A model generated the notes under the pieces. The model was not told the DNA's origin. It saw only the letters and a program-made list of their open reading frames with translations, and made no database searches. DNA of 64,000 nucleotides. Origin: Bradyrhizobium diazoefficiens USDA 110. GTDB taxonomy: Bacteria > Pseudomonadota > Alphaproteobacteria > Rhizobiales > Xanthobacteraceae. Within the stretch, counting starts at the first letter, position 1, and each line of letters begins with the position of its first letter. Location: NCBI RefSeq assembly GCF_000011365.1, contig NC_004463.1:8666001-8730000 (forward strand), read 5' to 3'. Shown one piece after another: positions 27,501-35,643 of the stretch. A program made the position numbers and the translations under genes.

Positions 27501-30500
27501 GTTGGCGCCAAAGCCAGTCGCCGCGCCGAGGTAGCCGGCCTCGAGGCCAGCCGGCGCGTTGCCGCTCAGATTGAGGCTCGCACCAGAGTTGACGGTGCCG
27601 TAGTTGGTGACGGTGATCGAGCTGTGATCCGAGGCCAGGAGCGTGCTCGCGCGATTGACTGCGACAACGCCGGAGCTTCCCGACGTGACGACGCTGCCGG
27701 CCTCCGTCCTGACGGTCGTGCTGCCTGAGCCATAGCTGCGCGAGCGGATGCCGTAGATCGAGTTCCCCGTGATGGTGCCGCCGGCGTCGATGGTAATGTC
27801 GCCGCCACCCTCAGTGTGCGCATCGATGCCGTAGGCGCCGCCCGCGGCGCCGCCAAGCTGGGTGATCGAAATGTCGCCGCCGTTGGCGGTGTTCAGGTTC
27901 TCGACCAGCACACCGACCGAATTCGCGCCGGAGCCGGTCGCCTTGCCGGTGAGATCGTTGACCGTGATGGCACCGGAGCCCGTTTGGCTGTCGCGCAACG
28001 TGATGCCGTTACCGGCACTGCCGGTAATGTTGCCGGTCGCCGTCAGCGAGATGTCGCCTGTGCCATTCTGCGTGACGACGACGCCATTGGCCGCACCGGT
28101 CAGTGCACCGGTGGGCGTGAGAATGATGTCACCATGGCTACCGGGCGACCCACCCGAGGCGGTGAAGTCGACCGCATCACCACTTAATGCCTCAATGTTG
28201 GCATCACCGGTGATGGTGAAGGTGCCTCCCGTTGACGCCTGACCGCTGATGGTACCGCTGAAGGCGTGGCTTGTATCGTCGAGCTTGAGCGTGTTGGAGC
28301 CGCCCGCGAAGAGGACCGTCTGCGCGTCCGCACCGCCGAGCTCAAGCATCGCGCCGTTGTCGATGATCACCGCGCCGACGCCGCTGAGGCCGCCGGAGAG
28401 GTTCAACGTTCCGGCCTGGACCTCGATGGTGCCGGTGTTGGTGACCGCCGCCGAGATCGTGTTGAGACCGGTGACCCCGTAGAGATTGCCAGAATTGCTC
28501 AGGCTGCCGCCATTGATCGAAACGTCGGACAGATAGAGTTTTGACGCGGCGTCGATCGAGATCGTTCCGCCGGCGTTGGCCACGGTGGCGGTTATCAGCT
28601 TCAGCGTGGCGCCGTTCACCACCTCGATCAGATCGTGATTGGTGATCGCGTGAAGGACGCCGGGATCGACCGTCAGCGTGCCGCCGGTGACGGCGATCGT
28701 GCCGGTATTGGTGATATCGGCGTTGTGGATCGCGCTCGTGCCGGTCGATTCCAGCGTCCCCGCGATCGTCAACGTGCCGCCATCGATCACTGCCCCGACG
28801 AGATCGAGCGTCGAGCCTGATGTGACCGAAACCGCGCCGGTGCCGTTGGTCACCGTCATCGCGATCAGCTTCAGCGTGCCGCCATTGATTGCGGCCAGCG
28901 TGCCGGTGTTGGTGACGGCCTCGTGGTCGATGTCGAGCTCGGCGCCATTGGCCTGAAGCGTGCCGGCGTTGGCGATGGTGGCCGAGGTCATCGTGGCAAG
29001 CGTCAGCAGGCCGCCAACCGCCTCGATCAGGCCGTTGCTGGTGATGGCAGCATCGGTGATCGTGGTCGCCCCGGACGAATCCAGCGTGCCCGAAACGGAG
29101 AGTGCGCCGCCGGTCAGGCTCGCACCCGCCAGGGTCAGCTTCTTGCCGGGATCGACCTTGACGGTGCCGCCGTTGCCGATCGTGGCTCCCGCAATGGTGG
29201 CATCGTCGAGCGTCAGTGTGACGCCGTTTTCGACCGTGACCGTGCCCTTGTTCAGGGTTGCGTTGCCGTCGATCTTGCTGTTGCCGGTGACGTCGATCGC
29301 GCCGCCCTGCGCACCGCTATAATTGTCGATGGTGCCGCCGGTGATCTCGGTACCGGACAGCGTCAGCGTCTGGCCATCGTCGATCTTGATGACATGGCTG
29401 GTGTTGGTCAGGATATCGTTGAGCAGCGTCGCGGCGCCGGCGATCTCGAGCGTGCCGGTGTTGGCGACCGCTCCGCCCTGGATCCTGGCGCCCTCCTTGA
29501 GCTTGACGGTGTTGTCGAGCTCGATGCTGGAATTGTCGGTGATATCAGTCCCGGACACGGTGACGCCATCCAGCGTCAGCGCGGCACCCGCGGTGACCGC
29601 AGTGACGCTGAGTATGGCACCGCCGTCGATCTTGCTGGCACCCATGACGTCGATGGTGCCGCCGCCCTTGATGGCGCCGCCGCTGAGCGTGGCGTGGTCC
29701 AGGGTCAACGCGGCATTGGCATCGACGATAACGTTGCCGCTCGAATTATTGACGGTCGAGCCCTGGTCGATGGCCAGGGCGCCGTTCGCCAGCACCTCGA
29801 TCGTGCCGGCATTGTCGACGCCCTCATTGCTCAGCGCATTGCCGCTGCCGCTGACGTTGAGGACAGCATTGTTGTTCAGGATGCCGTCGCTCAGGACGGC
29901 GTTGCCGGTCAGGTCGATTTCACCGTTGCCGGTGATCACGCCTGTGCCGCGGATGCCGGCGTTGAGGACGGGGCCATCTTCATCGTCACCGCCGCCGATA
30001 ACCGGCCCCGCTCCGCTAATCGTCGCGCCGTTGACGGTCAGCTTGCCGCTGGCATCGACGGTAACCGCACCGTTGTTGGTGACGCTGGAGCCCTGGTCGA
30101 CGGTCAGCCAGCCATTCGCCAGCACCTTGATCGTCCCGCTCGACGTATTGGAGACGCTCTCGTGGGCGAACTCGGCCGTACCCTTGACGTTGACCGTGCC
30201 GGAATTGTTCAGCGCGCCGTGCTCGATCAGGCTGGTGCCGTCGAGCTCCAGCGTGCCCAGAATGGCGACGGTGCCGCCGTCGACCGTCGCGGTATCGACG
30301 ATCAGCATCGTGCCGGCATCGGTCTTCAGCGTGCCGCCGGCATTGTGGATCGTGGCCAGTATGTTCAACGTGCCGCCCGACAGCTCGATCGTGCCCGAAT
30401 TGCTGATCGTGGTGCCGCTGGCGAAATCACCGCCGCCCTGGAGCGTCAGATAGCCGGCATTGGTAAGCACGCTCGTGTCGAGGATCTTGGCCTTGCCGCC

Positions 30501-32864
30501 GACCGACATCGTGCCGGTCACGGTGTTGGTGAGGATCGAGTCCGCGCCCATGTTGAGCGCGCCCGATATCGTCAGCGAGCTCTGGTTGATCAGTTTCGGC
30601 GGCGGGCCGCCGAAATCGTTCATCGTCACCGACCTGGCATAGGCGGCGACGTCGATCGTCACCGGATAGGACGGCGTCAGGCCGTGCAGCTGATCGGTGA
30701 TGACGATGACGTCGTCATTGATGGTCGGGACGGTGCCGGTTTCCCAGTTCGCCGCGTCCTTCCAGAAACCGCCGGAAGGCGCGCCCGCGTGGTCGGTCGC
30801 GATCCACACCACCGCGGGCGCATCGGTGCCCTTGATCGTGACGGTGATGGTCTGCTGCGAGGTGGCGCCCTGCGAATCCTTGAGCGTCACGGTGTAGGTC
30901 AGCGTCAGCACCTCGCCCTTCGGAATGAAGTCGGCGAGGTAGACGGGAAGGTCGGCCAGCGACCAGTTGATGGTGCCGGTGCCGTCCCCGGTGCCGTCGG
31001 CACCCGCCGCGATCGCGACCGACATCGCGCTCTGGAACGCGGCGAGCGGACCCGGCGGAACGGTGCTGCCATCAGGCAGGGTCGCGCTGGTCAGCGCCAC
31101 CGACACCGTATGCTTGTCGGTGAGATCGACGTCGTCGAAGCTCAGCGTACCCGACGTCGGCACATCGCTGGTGAGCGGACCGCCCGGCTTGCTGGTGCCG
31201 CCTTCGAAGGTGATGGTCGGAACGCTGGTGGTGATCACCGGCTTGTCGTTGGTGCCGGTGATCGTGATGGTGATGTCGATGAACGACGCTTCGGGGTTGA
31301 CCGAGAAATTGTTGTCGACGCGGACCCTGTAGGTGAGCGTCAGCGTTTCGCCCGCCGCCAGGAAGTCGAAGACGTGGTCGGGGATCGTATAGGTCCAGAC
31401 CGCAGAGCCGTTATTGTTGTTGCCGGCGGCGGCGGCGACCTGGATATCGATCTGCGTCGCCGCGATGTCCTGCTTCTGGAGCGCAGAGAGCGTGCCGGTG
31501 ACATCCTGCTGGCCGGCGGTCTTGTAGACGTAGTTCGGCGCGTCGCCGAAGCTAATGCTCACCGTCGGCTGATCGCCCAGGTTCTGGTCGACGAAGGTGA
31601 TCCGGCCGGAGATCGTATCGGGCGTCGTATCGCCGGTCGCGTTCGCGTGCTCGGTCAGCGCGAACGCCGTCTTCACGTTGCCGTCGAGATCGAGGCTTTG
31701 ACGCAGGGGCGGCCCGGGGATGCGGGTGCTGGTCGCCGGATTATGGCCCGCCCCCTCCGAACCCGGCTGATTGGGATTCGTGAAGGTCGCGGTCGCGGTG
31801 GCACCGGTGTCCGTCTTGATAACGACAATGTTGCCGGTCTGCGTGATCGTGTCGGTGAAGTTCGTGGTCAGCTTGGTGTTGGTGTTGTTGTCGGTGAACT
31901 TCAGCGTGAACACGTCCGTGATCAGCTTCTGGATGTCCGGCGACATCAGCGCGTTGGTGATCGAGACGTTGCCGCCGCTGATCTGGATCATCTGGCCGGC
32001 CTGATTGACCGTCGCGATCGGCAGCAGCGTGACCTTGTCGAACAGGATGTAGGAGCCCGTCGTGCCGTTCGGCTCGACCAGCACCTGGAAGCTCGCCTGC
32101 GGCTGCGGATCGCCGCCGCCGGCGGGAACGACGAAGTTGATCTGGGTCAGCACCGCCGTGCCGCGGATGCCCATGGTGGCGACCGGCGTGTCGATCTTCA
32201 TGTCGCCGTGCTTGGCGGTCTCGCCGGCGACGAAGGTGATGGTGCCGGCGACCAGGCTGAGCAGCGAGGAGTTGTTCGACCCGTTGGGGTCGTAGACCAT
32301 CTCGTTCAGCACCATCCGCGCATTGGAGGACAGGCCGAACACGGTGCCGTCGATGAAGGTGATACCGAGCGTCGAATCCGCGCCGGTCGAGACCACGTCG
32401 CCCTTCTCGACATTGTCGCCGTTGTTCAGGATGACCGAAACGCCGTTGCGGACCGCGGTCGCGCTGCCGGAGAGTTTGGTGACGTGGCCGATGACCTGGG
32501 CTGCGGCAGTACCGGGCGCGGCCTGCGCATATTGCACATGGCCCGTGAGCGCGTTGACGACGTCGCCGGTGAGGTGGGCGCCATCGGGCGAGGCGATCGC
32601 GGCGCGCTTGTCGCCCCTGAAATAATCGTGAACGACGAACTCGTGTCCGTCATGGGACAGCACGAGGTCGAGACCGGCGCGCTTGAACTCGCCGTTGAAG
32701 ATCAGGTTCGGTTCGGGAACCACGAACGCGCCATCAGGCACGTGACCGTGCGCCTTCGCGATGAAGGGCTTGGCGGTAAAGGAATCGACATGGACATCGG
32801 CGGGCGAGTGGGAACCCTGGCCGTCCAAGAAGATCGCGGCGTCAAATTTGCCAGCGTAATTCAA
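24537..32864 (-). CDS. Giant secreted FecR-domain/VCBS/beta-solenoid protein, probable type I-exported adhesin
   Basis: A 2775-residue protein with no Sec signal peptide. About residues 125-240 form a FecR-type domain (NNGDNVEKGDVVSTGADS, then PVATMGIRGTAVL). Residues about 400-690 hold two cadherin/VCBS-like units (ITGTNDKPVIT). Then come two FWKDAANWETGTVP / WNTASNWSLGVP segments bracketing over a thousand residues of short strand-turn repeats (NSGTIELSGG, NTGTIAVTGG) typical of surface beta-solenoids. The last 80 residues (DQFSFTN, TIVDFELGQDKIDL, ending AGDFIVANHA) resemble RTX-type C-terminal secretion regions, though no GGxGxD repeats are seen. The only plausible start is TTG at 32864; no in-frame ATG exists between the upstream stop (near 32910) and the FecR domain. 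It is probably exported by a type I system and surface-bound. Confidence 0.85.
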   Translation of the reverse strand: MNYAGKFDAAIFLDGQGSHSPADVHVDSFTAKPFIAKAHGHVPDGAFVVPEPNLIFNGEFKRAGLDLVLSHDGHEFVVHDYFRGDKRAAIASPDGAHLTGDVVNALTGHVQYAQAAPGTAAAQVIGHVTKLSGSATAVRNGVSVILNNGDNVEKGDVVSTGADSTLGITFIDGTVFGLSSNARMVLNEMVYDPNGSNNSSLLSLVAGTITFVAGETAKHGDMKIDTPVATMGIRGTAVLTQINFVVPAGGGDPQPQASFQVLVEPNGTTGSYILFDKVTLLPIATVNQAGQMIQISGGNVSITNALMSPDIQKLITDVFTLKFTDNNTNTKLTTNFTDTITQTGNIVVIKTDTGATATATFTNPNQPGSEGAGHNPATSTRIPGPPLRQSLDLDGNVKTAFALTEHANATGDTTPDTISGRITFVDQNLGDQPTVSISFGDAPNYVYKTAGQQDVTGTLSALQKQDIAATQIDIQVAAAAGNNNNGSAVWTYTIPDHVFDFLAAGETLTLTYRVRVDNNFSVNPEASFIDITITITGTNDKPVITTSVPTITFEGGTSKPGGPLTSDVPTSGTLSFDDVDLTDKHTVSVALTSATLPDGSTVPPGPLAAFQSAMSVAIAAGADGTGDGTGTINWSLADLPVYLADFIPKGEVLTLTYTVTLKDSQGATSQQTITVTIKGTDAPAVVWIATDHAGAPSGGFWKDAANWETGTVPTINDDVIVITDQLHGLTPSYPVTIDVAAYARSVTMNDFGGPPPKLINQSSLTISGALNMGADSILTNTVTGTMSVGGKAKILDTSVLTNAGYLTLQGGGDFASGTTISNSGTIELSGGTLNILATIHNAGGTLKTDAGTMLIVDTATVDGGTVAILGTLELDGTSLIEHGALNNSGTVNVKGTAEFAHESVSNTSSGTIKVLANGWLTVDQGSSVTNNGAVTVDASGKLTVNGATISGAGPVIGGGDDEDGPVLNAGIRGTGVITGNGEIDLTGNAVLSDGILNNNAVLNVSGSGNALSNEGVDNAGTIEVLANGALAIDQGSTVNNSSGNVIVDANAALTLDHATLSGGAIKGGGTIDVMGASKIDGGAILSVTAVTAGAALTLDGVTVSGTDITDNSSIELDNTVKLKEGARIQGGAVANTGTLEIAGAATLLNDILTNTSHVIKIDDGQTLTLSGTEITGGTIDNYSGAQGGAIDVTGNSKIDGNATLNKGTVTVENGVTLTLDDATIAGATIGNGGTVKVDPGKKLTLAGASLTGGALSVSGTLDSSGATTITDAAITSNGLIEAVGGLLTLATMTSATIANAGTLQANGAELDIDHEAVTNTGTLAAINGGTLKLIAMTVTNGTGAVSVTSGSTLDLVGAVIDGGTLTIAGTLESTGTSAIHNADITNTGTIAVTGGTLTVDPGVLHAITNHDLIEVVNGATLKLITATVANAGGTISIDAASKLYLSDVSINGGSLSNSGNLYGVTGLNTISAAVTNTGTIEVQAGTLNLSGGLSGVGAVIIDNGAMLELGGADAQTVLFAGGSNTLKLDDTSHAFSGTISGQASTGGTFTITGDANIEALSGDAVDFTASGGSPGSHGDIILTPTGALTGAANGVVVTQNGTGDISLTATGNITGSAGNGITLRDSQTGSGAITVNDLTGKATGSGANSVGVLVENLNTANGGDISITQLGGAAGGAYGIDAHTEGGGDITIDAGGTITGNSIYGIRSRSYGSGSTTVRTEAGSVVTSGSSGVVAVNRASTLLASDHSSITVTNYGTVNSGASLNLSGNAPAGLEAGYLGAATGFGANANVYGNVVVNNYGNVAAAGGYGIHAYNYGNGDVTVNDGAGTTVIGAEIGIRAQALNGGSGNVTVTLGASASVKGTTSYGILAYSIDQGDISVTLASGDSVISGSSGIVAVNYAAAIASGVHSTISVVAHGAIHSGSAPNGDTTTPGAIIAGYKPGGSGVFSNAVSGDVTVTSDATIIADAGYGIEAFTWGVGKVTVTTGAGSSITAAGTAIGVFDHGGGDVSVTNNGSATGAVGLSAFAAGAGAVTIVNNGHITGTSSVGISVNQNAVAPGDPAATGSTHVTNTGSVVGATGHAAIFIQENANGLATIDNSGTIGPAVASTVTSATYAIVETGGAVIINNTGHINGNISVASATFNNNAGGIWTVGGSSVFGNVSSIVNAGEIDLLNGASISVNGTGISNSGDIDSWGAASITGTIVNSHLIEVHTGTLTLFGSLTGAGSVTIDANATLEIKNLVSQTVTFAGAGGELEIDTATFGGSIAGFAANEKIDLSTITWDGGTTATYDALTGNLVVSDTHNHSITLKLIGSYSDTHFITSSDGNGGTIVEIAPVDEWTNPAGGDWNTASNWSLGVPAASYDVKLLAGGEPCTVDSAANVTIHDLTVASGVTLLTEPGTVFTVKGDVVDNGLIEAGPFFGNNVSTIDIKGNVSGTGAIEISNKAVVEIEGSVSGIVVYYDNGLGTLVLDHAKDFHGLISGSPAGAPLSSGNLIDMKDLAWTSSMSAQAQYNSDTNVTTVDFYNGATTVTLQFLGRDLNWTLQSDGHGGTTVYDPLADAPMTIESDAVLNLSEASAQSVTFANGTGTTGTFAIEHAADFTGVINGFAGDGTTTNSDLLDLKDIGFSSLTGVTYTENADHLGGVLTLSDGTDTATIKFAGSYSIDSFHFANDGNGGTLVVDPPTGPTLVGNDGQDQFSFTNSTLPVQSTIVDFELGQDKIDLQKFANIHSFSDLGITQQGADTLVTLDDHQSIRLKNLVASSLHAGDFIVANHA
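26900..27720 (-). repeat. Two long internal repeat units in the giant protein
   Basis: The encoded segments TSGSSGVVAVNRASTLLASD and ISGSSGIVAVNYAAAIASGV, each followed by TI/SITV..., a glycine-rich stretch, GYGIHAYNYGNGDVTV or GYGIEAFTWGVGKVTV and then GAG(T/S), form two diverged copies roughly 480-490 bases apart. They point to past duplication within the beta-solenoid region. Boundaries are approximate. Confidence 0.6.
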
Positions 32865-33483
32865 CCGGGCACCGTAAAAAGGGTTAAAATTTAAGTAAGT
32901 ATCAACCGCCTAAGCTTGCATAGCATTACTAAATCCTTAGCGAAACCATCTATTGCTTGTGTGATTTCGCGTCACTTGACGATCGGAGCCCCCGAAGAGC
33001 AGTGCCCTCATGGTGAGGACAAAGTATTCCTTGCAGTATTCTGAAGTTGAAGTCGGCCCGTTTTCGCACATTCTCAGTCATCCAAAGTAAACTGCCGTAT
33101 AGATCAAGCGGCAGATACTCATGTCATCTTTTCTTCGTGGAACCCCGGGGCATCCTGCGGGAAATACGGAACTAAATCTGTGACCCAACTAACAGAACCC
33201 GTGAAATAGCGGGTCGTTAGCCATAGGCGACAGAATCAGCCTACCTGCAACTTCTGCCTGCAATTGTTTCCATTTCGCGGCGACCGGACACCTCCTAGCC
33301 CCCGATTCGTAAAATTTTACGCAATTTGGGCAGAGCCGTTTCAGCCTGTCCCACGGTTTTGGGGCCCCTGCCGGGCGCGTTAAGCAGAACAAAACGGCCC
33401 GTCTCGCACTATCTCCGCGAAAGCAACAAAGCCCGGCACGTACAGGTCGAGGGGGACCTGGCGAAGCCGGAAGGGGATGTCAG
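32865..33483. other. Divergent intergenic region between giant protein and LapG-like protease genes
   Basis: About 620 bases, noticeably richer in A and T than its surroundings, with no convincing gene. It must hold promoters for both directions, but I cannot place them. A perfect 14-base palindrome CGTAAAATTTTACG lies at 33308-33321, and a small hairpin ACCCG..CGGGT around 33197-33214. A 67-codon open stretch on the minus strand (33189-33392) has poor coding character. Confidence 0.55.
33308..33321. promoter_or_regulatory. Perfect AT-rich palindrome, candidate operator
   Basis: CGTAAAATTTTACG is a perfect 14-base dyad about 165 bases upstream of the LapG-like gene in an otherwise GC-rich genome. 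Such dyads often bind dimeric regulators. No regulator gene is adjacent, and a chance origin is possible. Confidence 0.3.
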
Positions 33484-34215
33484 ATGGAGACCGCTGCTCG
33501 CTCGCGCGCCTGGCGCGCAATCCTTGTCCTGTGCGGATTGGTTCTGCTCGGATCGGCCGCAGAGCTCCGCGCCGGCACGCTGCTGTCGCCGGGCGCCGGC
33601 GTCCTCGTGCGCAAATCCGCCGAACCGTTCGGCGTGTTCGCCTTTGCCATCTCGTCCGGCAGCCTCCAGCAGAAATGGTCCGCGCTGAAATCCAGGCTCG
33701 ACGACGACATGGTGCAGCTCGCGCTGTGCGACGGCGACCGCGACAATTGCGCATCGCCTGCGGCACTCAAGTTGCTCGCCATCGTCGACCAGGCCCGCGC
33801 CCGCGACGGCCGCGCCCGGCTGGGCGAGACCAATCGCGCCATCAACCTCGCCATCCGCGCCGCCAATGACGGCGCCGACGACGTCTGGAGCTCGCCGCTT
33901 GCGACCTTCCAGCGCGGCGCCGGCGACTGCGAAGACTATGCCATCGCCAAGCTGGCCGCGCTGCGGCTCGCCGGCGTTGCCACCGAGGACCTCCGCGTCG
34001 TCGTGGTGCGCGACATCCGCGCCGGCGAGGAGCATGCGGTTGCCGCGGCAAAGCTCGACGGACACTGGCTGATGCTGGACAACCGCCGCATGGCGATGGT
34101 CGAGGACGACGACTCGCGGGGCTACCAGCCGCTGTTCGTGCTGTACCAGTCGGCCGTGCTGAAATATGTCGACGAGCCGGTGCGGTTGTCGATGGCCACG
34201 GCCGAGGCGCACTGA
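33484..34215 (+). CDS. Transglutaminase-like cysteine protease, LapG type (BTLCP family)
   Basis: A 243-residue exported protein with a signal sequence (about residues 10-30, ending LRA). The bacterial transglutaminase-like cysteine proteinase core follows: WSSPLATFQRGAGDCEDYAI with catalytic C149, then H184 (GEEHAV) and D199 (WLMLDN). D148, E150 and D151 match the calcium-binding residues around the LapG cysteine. LapG cleaves the N terminus of the large adhesin LapA in the periplasm and so releases it from the cell. This gene is divergent from a giant adhesin-like gene, the context predicted for the family. GAAGGGGA lies upstream of the start. Family secure; its target is inferred. Confidence 0.9.
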   Translation: METAARSRAWRAILVLCGLVLLGSAAELRAGTLLSPGAGVLVRKSAEPFGVFAFAISSGSLQQKWSALKSRLDDDMVQLALCDGDRDNCASPAALKLLAIVDQARARDGRARLGETNRAINLAIRAANDGADDVWSSPLATFQRGAGDCEDYAIAKLAALRLAGVATEDLRVVVVRDIRAGEEHAVAAAKLDGHWLMLDNRRMAMVEDDDSRGYQPLFVLYQSAVLKYVDEPVRLSMATAEAH

Positions 34216-34331
34216 GCTAGCTTGCAACCCGGATGGAGCCAGCGGGTCGACGCAAAGCGCCGTCCCACAAATTCATTCCACCACGCGATCCGGGGCGCTA
34301 GCATGCCTCCGGCAAGGCGGGGGCGACTGGA

Positions 34332-35456
34332 ATGCGGTTCATCGGGCTGATTGTGCTTGCGCTGCTGGCGCCCGCGGCACCCGTGTTCGCGCAATCCGGC
34401 CCATCCGATCGCTCCATCGCCGACAAGCTGCCGCTGTTCGCCAGGAACAACTGCCAGCAGATTCGCGACCCCGGCAATCAATTGATCTGCGGTGACGCCG
34501 AGCTTGCCGCCGCCGCCGAGAAGCTGGGCACGGCGATCGAGGCGCGGCTCGCCCGCCTGCCCGACCGCCTGCCGGCGATCGAGGAGAACGCCATCTGGGG
34601 CCGCCAGCGCAATCTCGGCTGCGGCATCGTCGGCCAGACCCGGATCCGCGCCGACGATTTCGACCGGGTGAAGGCGTGTCTCCTCAAGGTGACCGAGGAG
34701 CGCGCCACGATCCTGCGTGATCCCGATTTCGACTGTCTCGCCGCCAATACGGCCGCGGGCGCACTGATCTGCGCGGAGCCCTCGCTGGCGCTCGCCGAAA
34801 CGGAGCTCAATGGCCAGGTGCTCGGGCTGATCGGCAAGCTGGACCCGACTGCGGCCCGCTTTGCCTTCGCTGAATACGGCCGGTGGACGCGAGAGCGTGA
34901 CCGCAGATGCAATCTGGTCGGCAAGGAGAACGTGCCGCTGCAAGAGCTCGAATCGGCGGAGAGCTGCCTCGCCGATTACCTCGCACACAAGATCGACGAG
35001 ATCCGCGCCGCCAAGGGCGATCCCAAAAAGGTGTTCGGCCGGCAGGTCGCCGCCCGCTCGCCCGACACCGACGCCGTCGACTTCTGCGCCGCGCGGATTC
35101 ACGCGGCCAATTCCTGCGGAAATTTCCTGCGCATCAACCGCGTCTACGCCGTCGACAGCCAGGTGAGCGACCAGGAGGCGCAGGTCACGGGCGAGATCGA
35201 AATGGTCGTGCTGGCGCCCTTCGCCACATGCAGCAAGGTCGCCTCCACCTGCACCGGCACCTGCTGGGACGCCAGGACGGGTCGTCCGCAGCCGGGAGCC
35301 GCCGGCAACAAGGAGCGCTCCGCGGACGCCTTCAACGTCACGCGCCGCCTCAGGATCCAGCGCACCTTCGCCTTCGTCAAAGCCGGCGACGGCTGGCGCT
35401 GCCGTGAAGACGAGCTGGCACCGGTGAATTCGGGGACCGCGGGCGGCGGATCGTAG
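34332..35456 (+). CDS. Exported cysteine-rich protein with LprI-type repeats
   Basis: A 374-residue protein with a signal peptide (MRFIGLIVLALLAPAAPVFA). Two LprI/DUF1311-like units follow: the first from FARNNCQQIRDPGNQLICGD to IWGRQRNLGCG, the second from DFDCLAANTAAGALICAEPS to YGRWTRERDRRCN. Each has the family pattern of a Cys near the start, an I-C-x-(D/E) pair, a helix and a final R..C. The last 130 residues carry further cysteines and are unassigned. LprI from mycobacteria inhibits lysozyme; that role here is only a family-based guess. It lies about 115 bases downstream of the LapG-like gene on the same strand. Confidence 0.75.
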   Translation: MRFIGLIVLALLAPAAPVFAQSGPSDRSIADKLPLFARNNCQQIRDPGNQLICGDAELAAAAEKLGTAIEARLARLPDRLPAIEENAIWGRQRNLGCGIVGQTRIRADDFDRVKACLLKVTEERATILRDPDFDCLAANTAAGALICAEPSLALAETELNGQVLGLIGKLDPTAARFAFAEYGRWTRERDRRCNLVGKENVPLQELESAESCLADYLAHKIDEIRAAKGDPKKVFGRQVAARSPDTDAVDFCAARIHAANSCGNFLRINRVYAVDSQVSDQEAQVTGEIEMVVLAPFATCSKVASTCTGTCWDARTGRPQPGAAGNKERSADAFNVTRRLRIQRTFAFVKAGDGWRCREDELAPVNSGTAGGGS

Positions 35457-35466
35457 GTGTTTCTTC

Positions 35467-35634
35467 TCCCTCTCCCCGCTCTTCGCGGGGCCGCGGCGAG
35501 CTCCGCTCGCGCTGAGAGGGTTGGGGTGAGGGGCAGCTTCCGCAAAGACGGTGAAAGATGGACTCGCGGAGACTCCCCCTCACCCGGAATTTGCTCCCGC
35601 AAATTCCGGCCTCTCCCCGCACGCGGGGAGAGGC
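35467..35634. repeat. Large inverted repeat, CTCTCCCC/CCCTCACC family
   Basis: The left arm is CCCTCTCCCCGCTCTTCGCG then GAGAGGGTTGGGGTGAGGGG; the right arm is CCCCCTCACCCGGAATTTGC, an AATTTGC..GCAAATT hairpin, then GGCCTCTCCCCGCACGCGGG GAGAGG (to 35634). It separates the convergent LprI-type and Liv-type binding-protein genes and may terminate both. Confidence 0.7.
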
Positions 35635-35643
35635 GAAGACGCA

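Noticed and set aside
24543..32894. Plus-strand open frames of more than 1000 codons opposite the giant gene (24543-27728 and 28923-32894)
   Set aside because: Their composition is arginine/glycine/aspartate-rich with no domain pattern, and they mirror the third-position GC bias of the real minus-strand gene.
33189..33392. A 67-codon minus-strand open frame in the AT-richer divergent region
   Set aside because: No ribosome site, no recognisable pattern, and it lies where the two flanking genes need their promoters.
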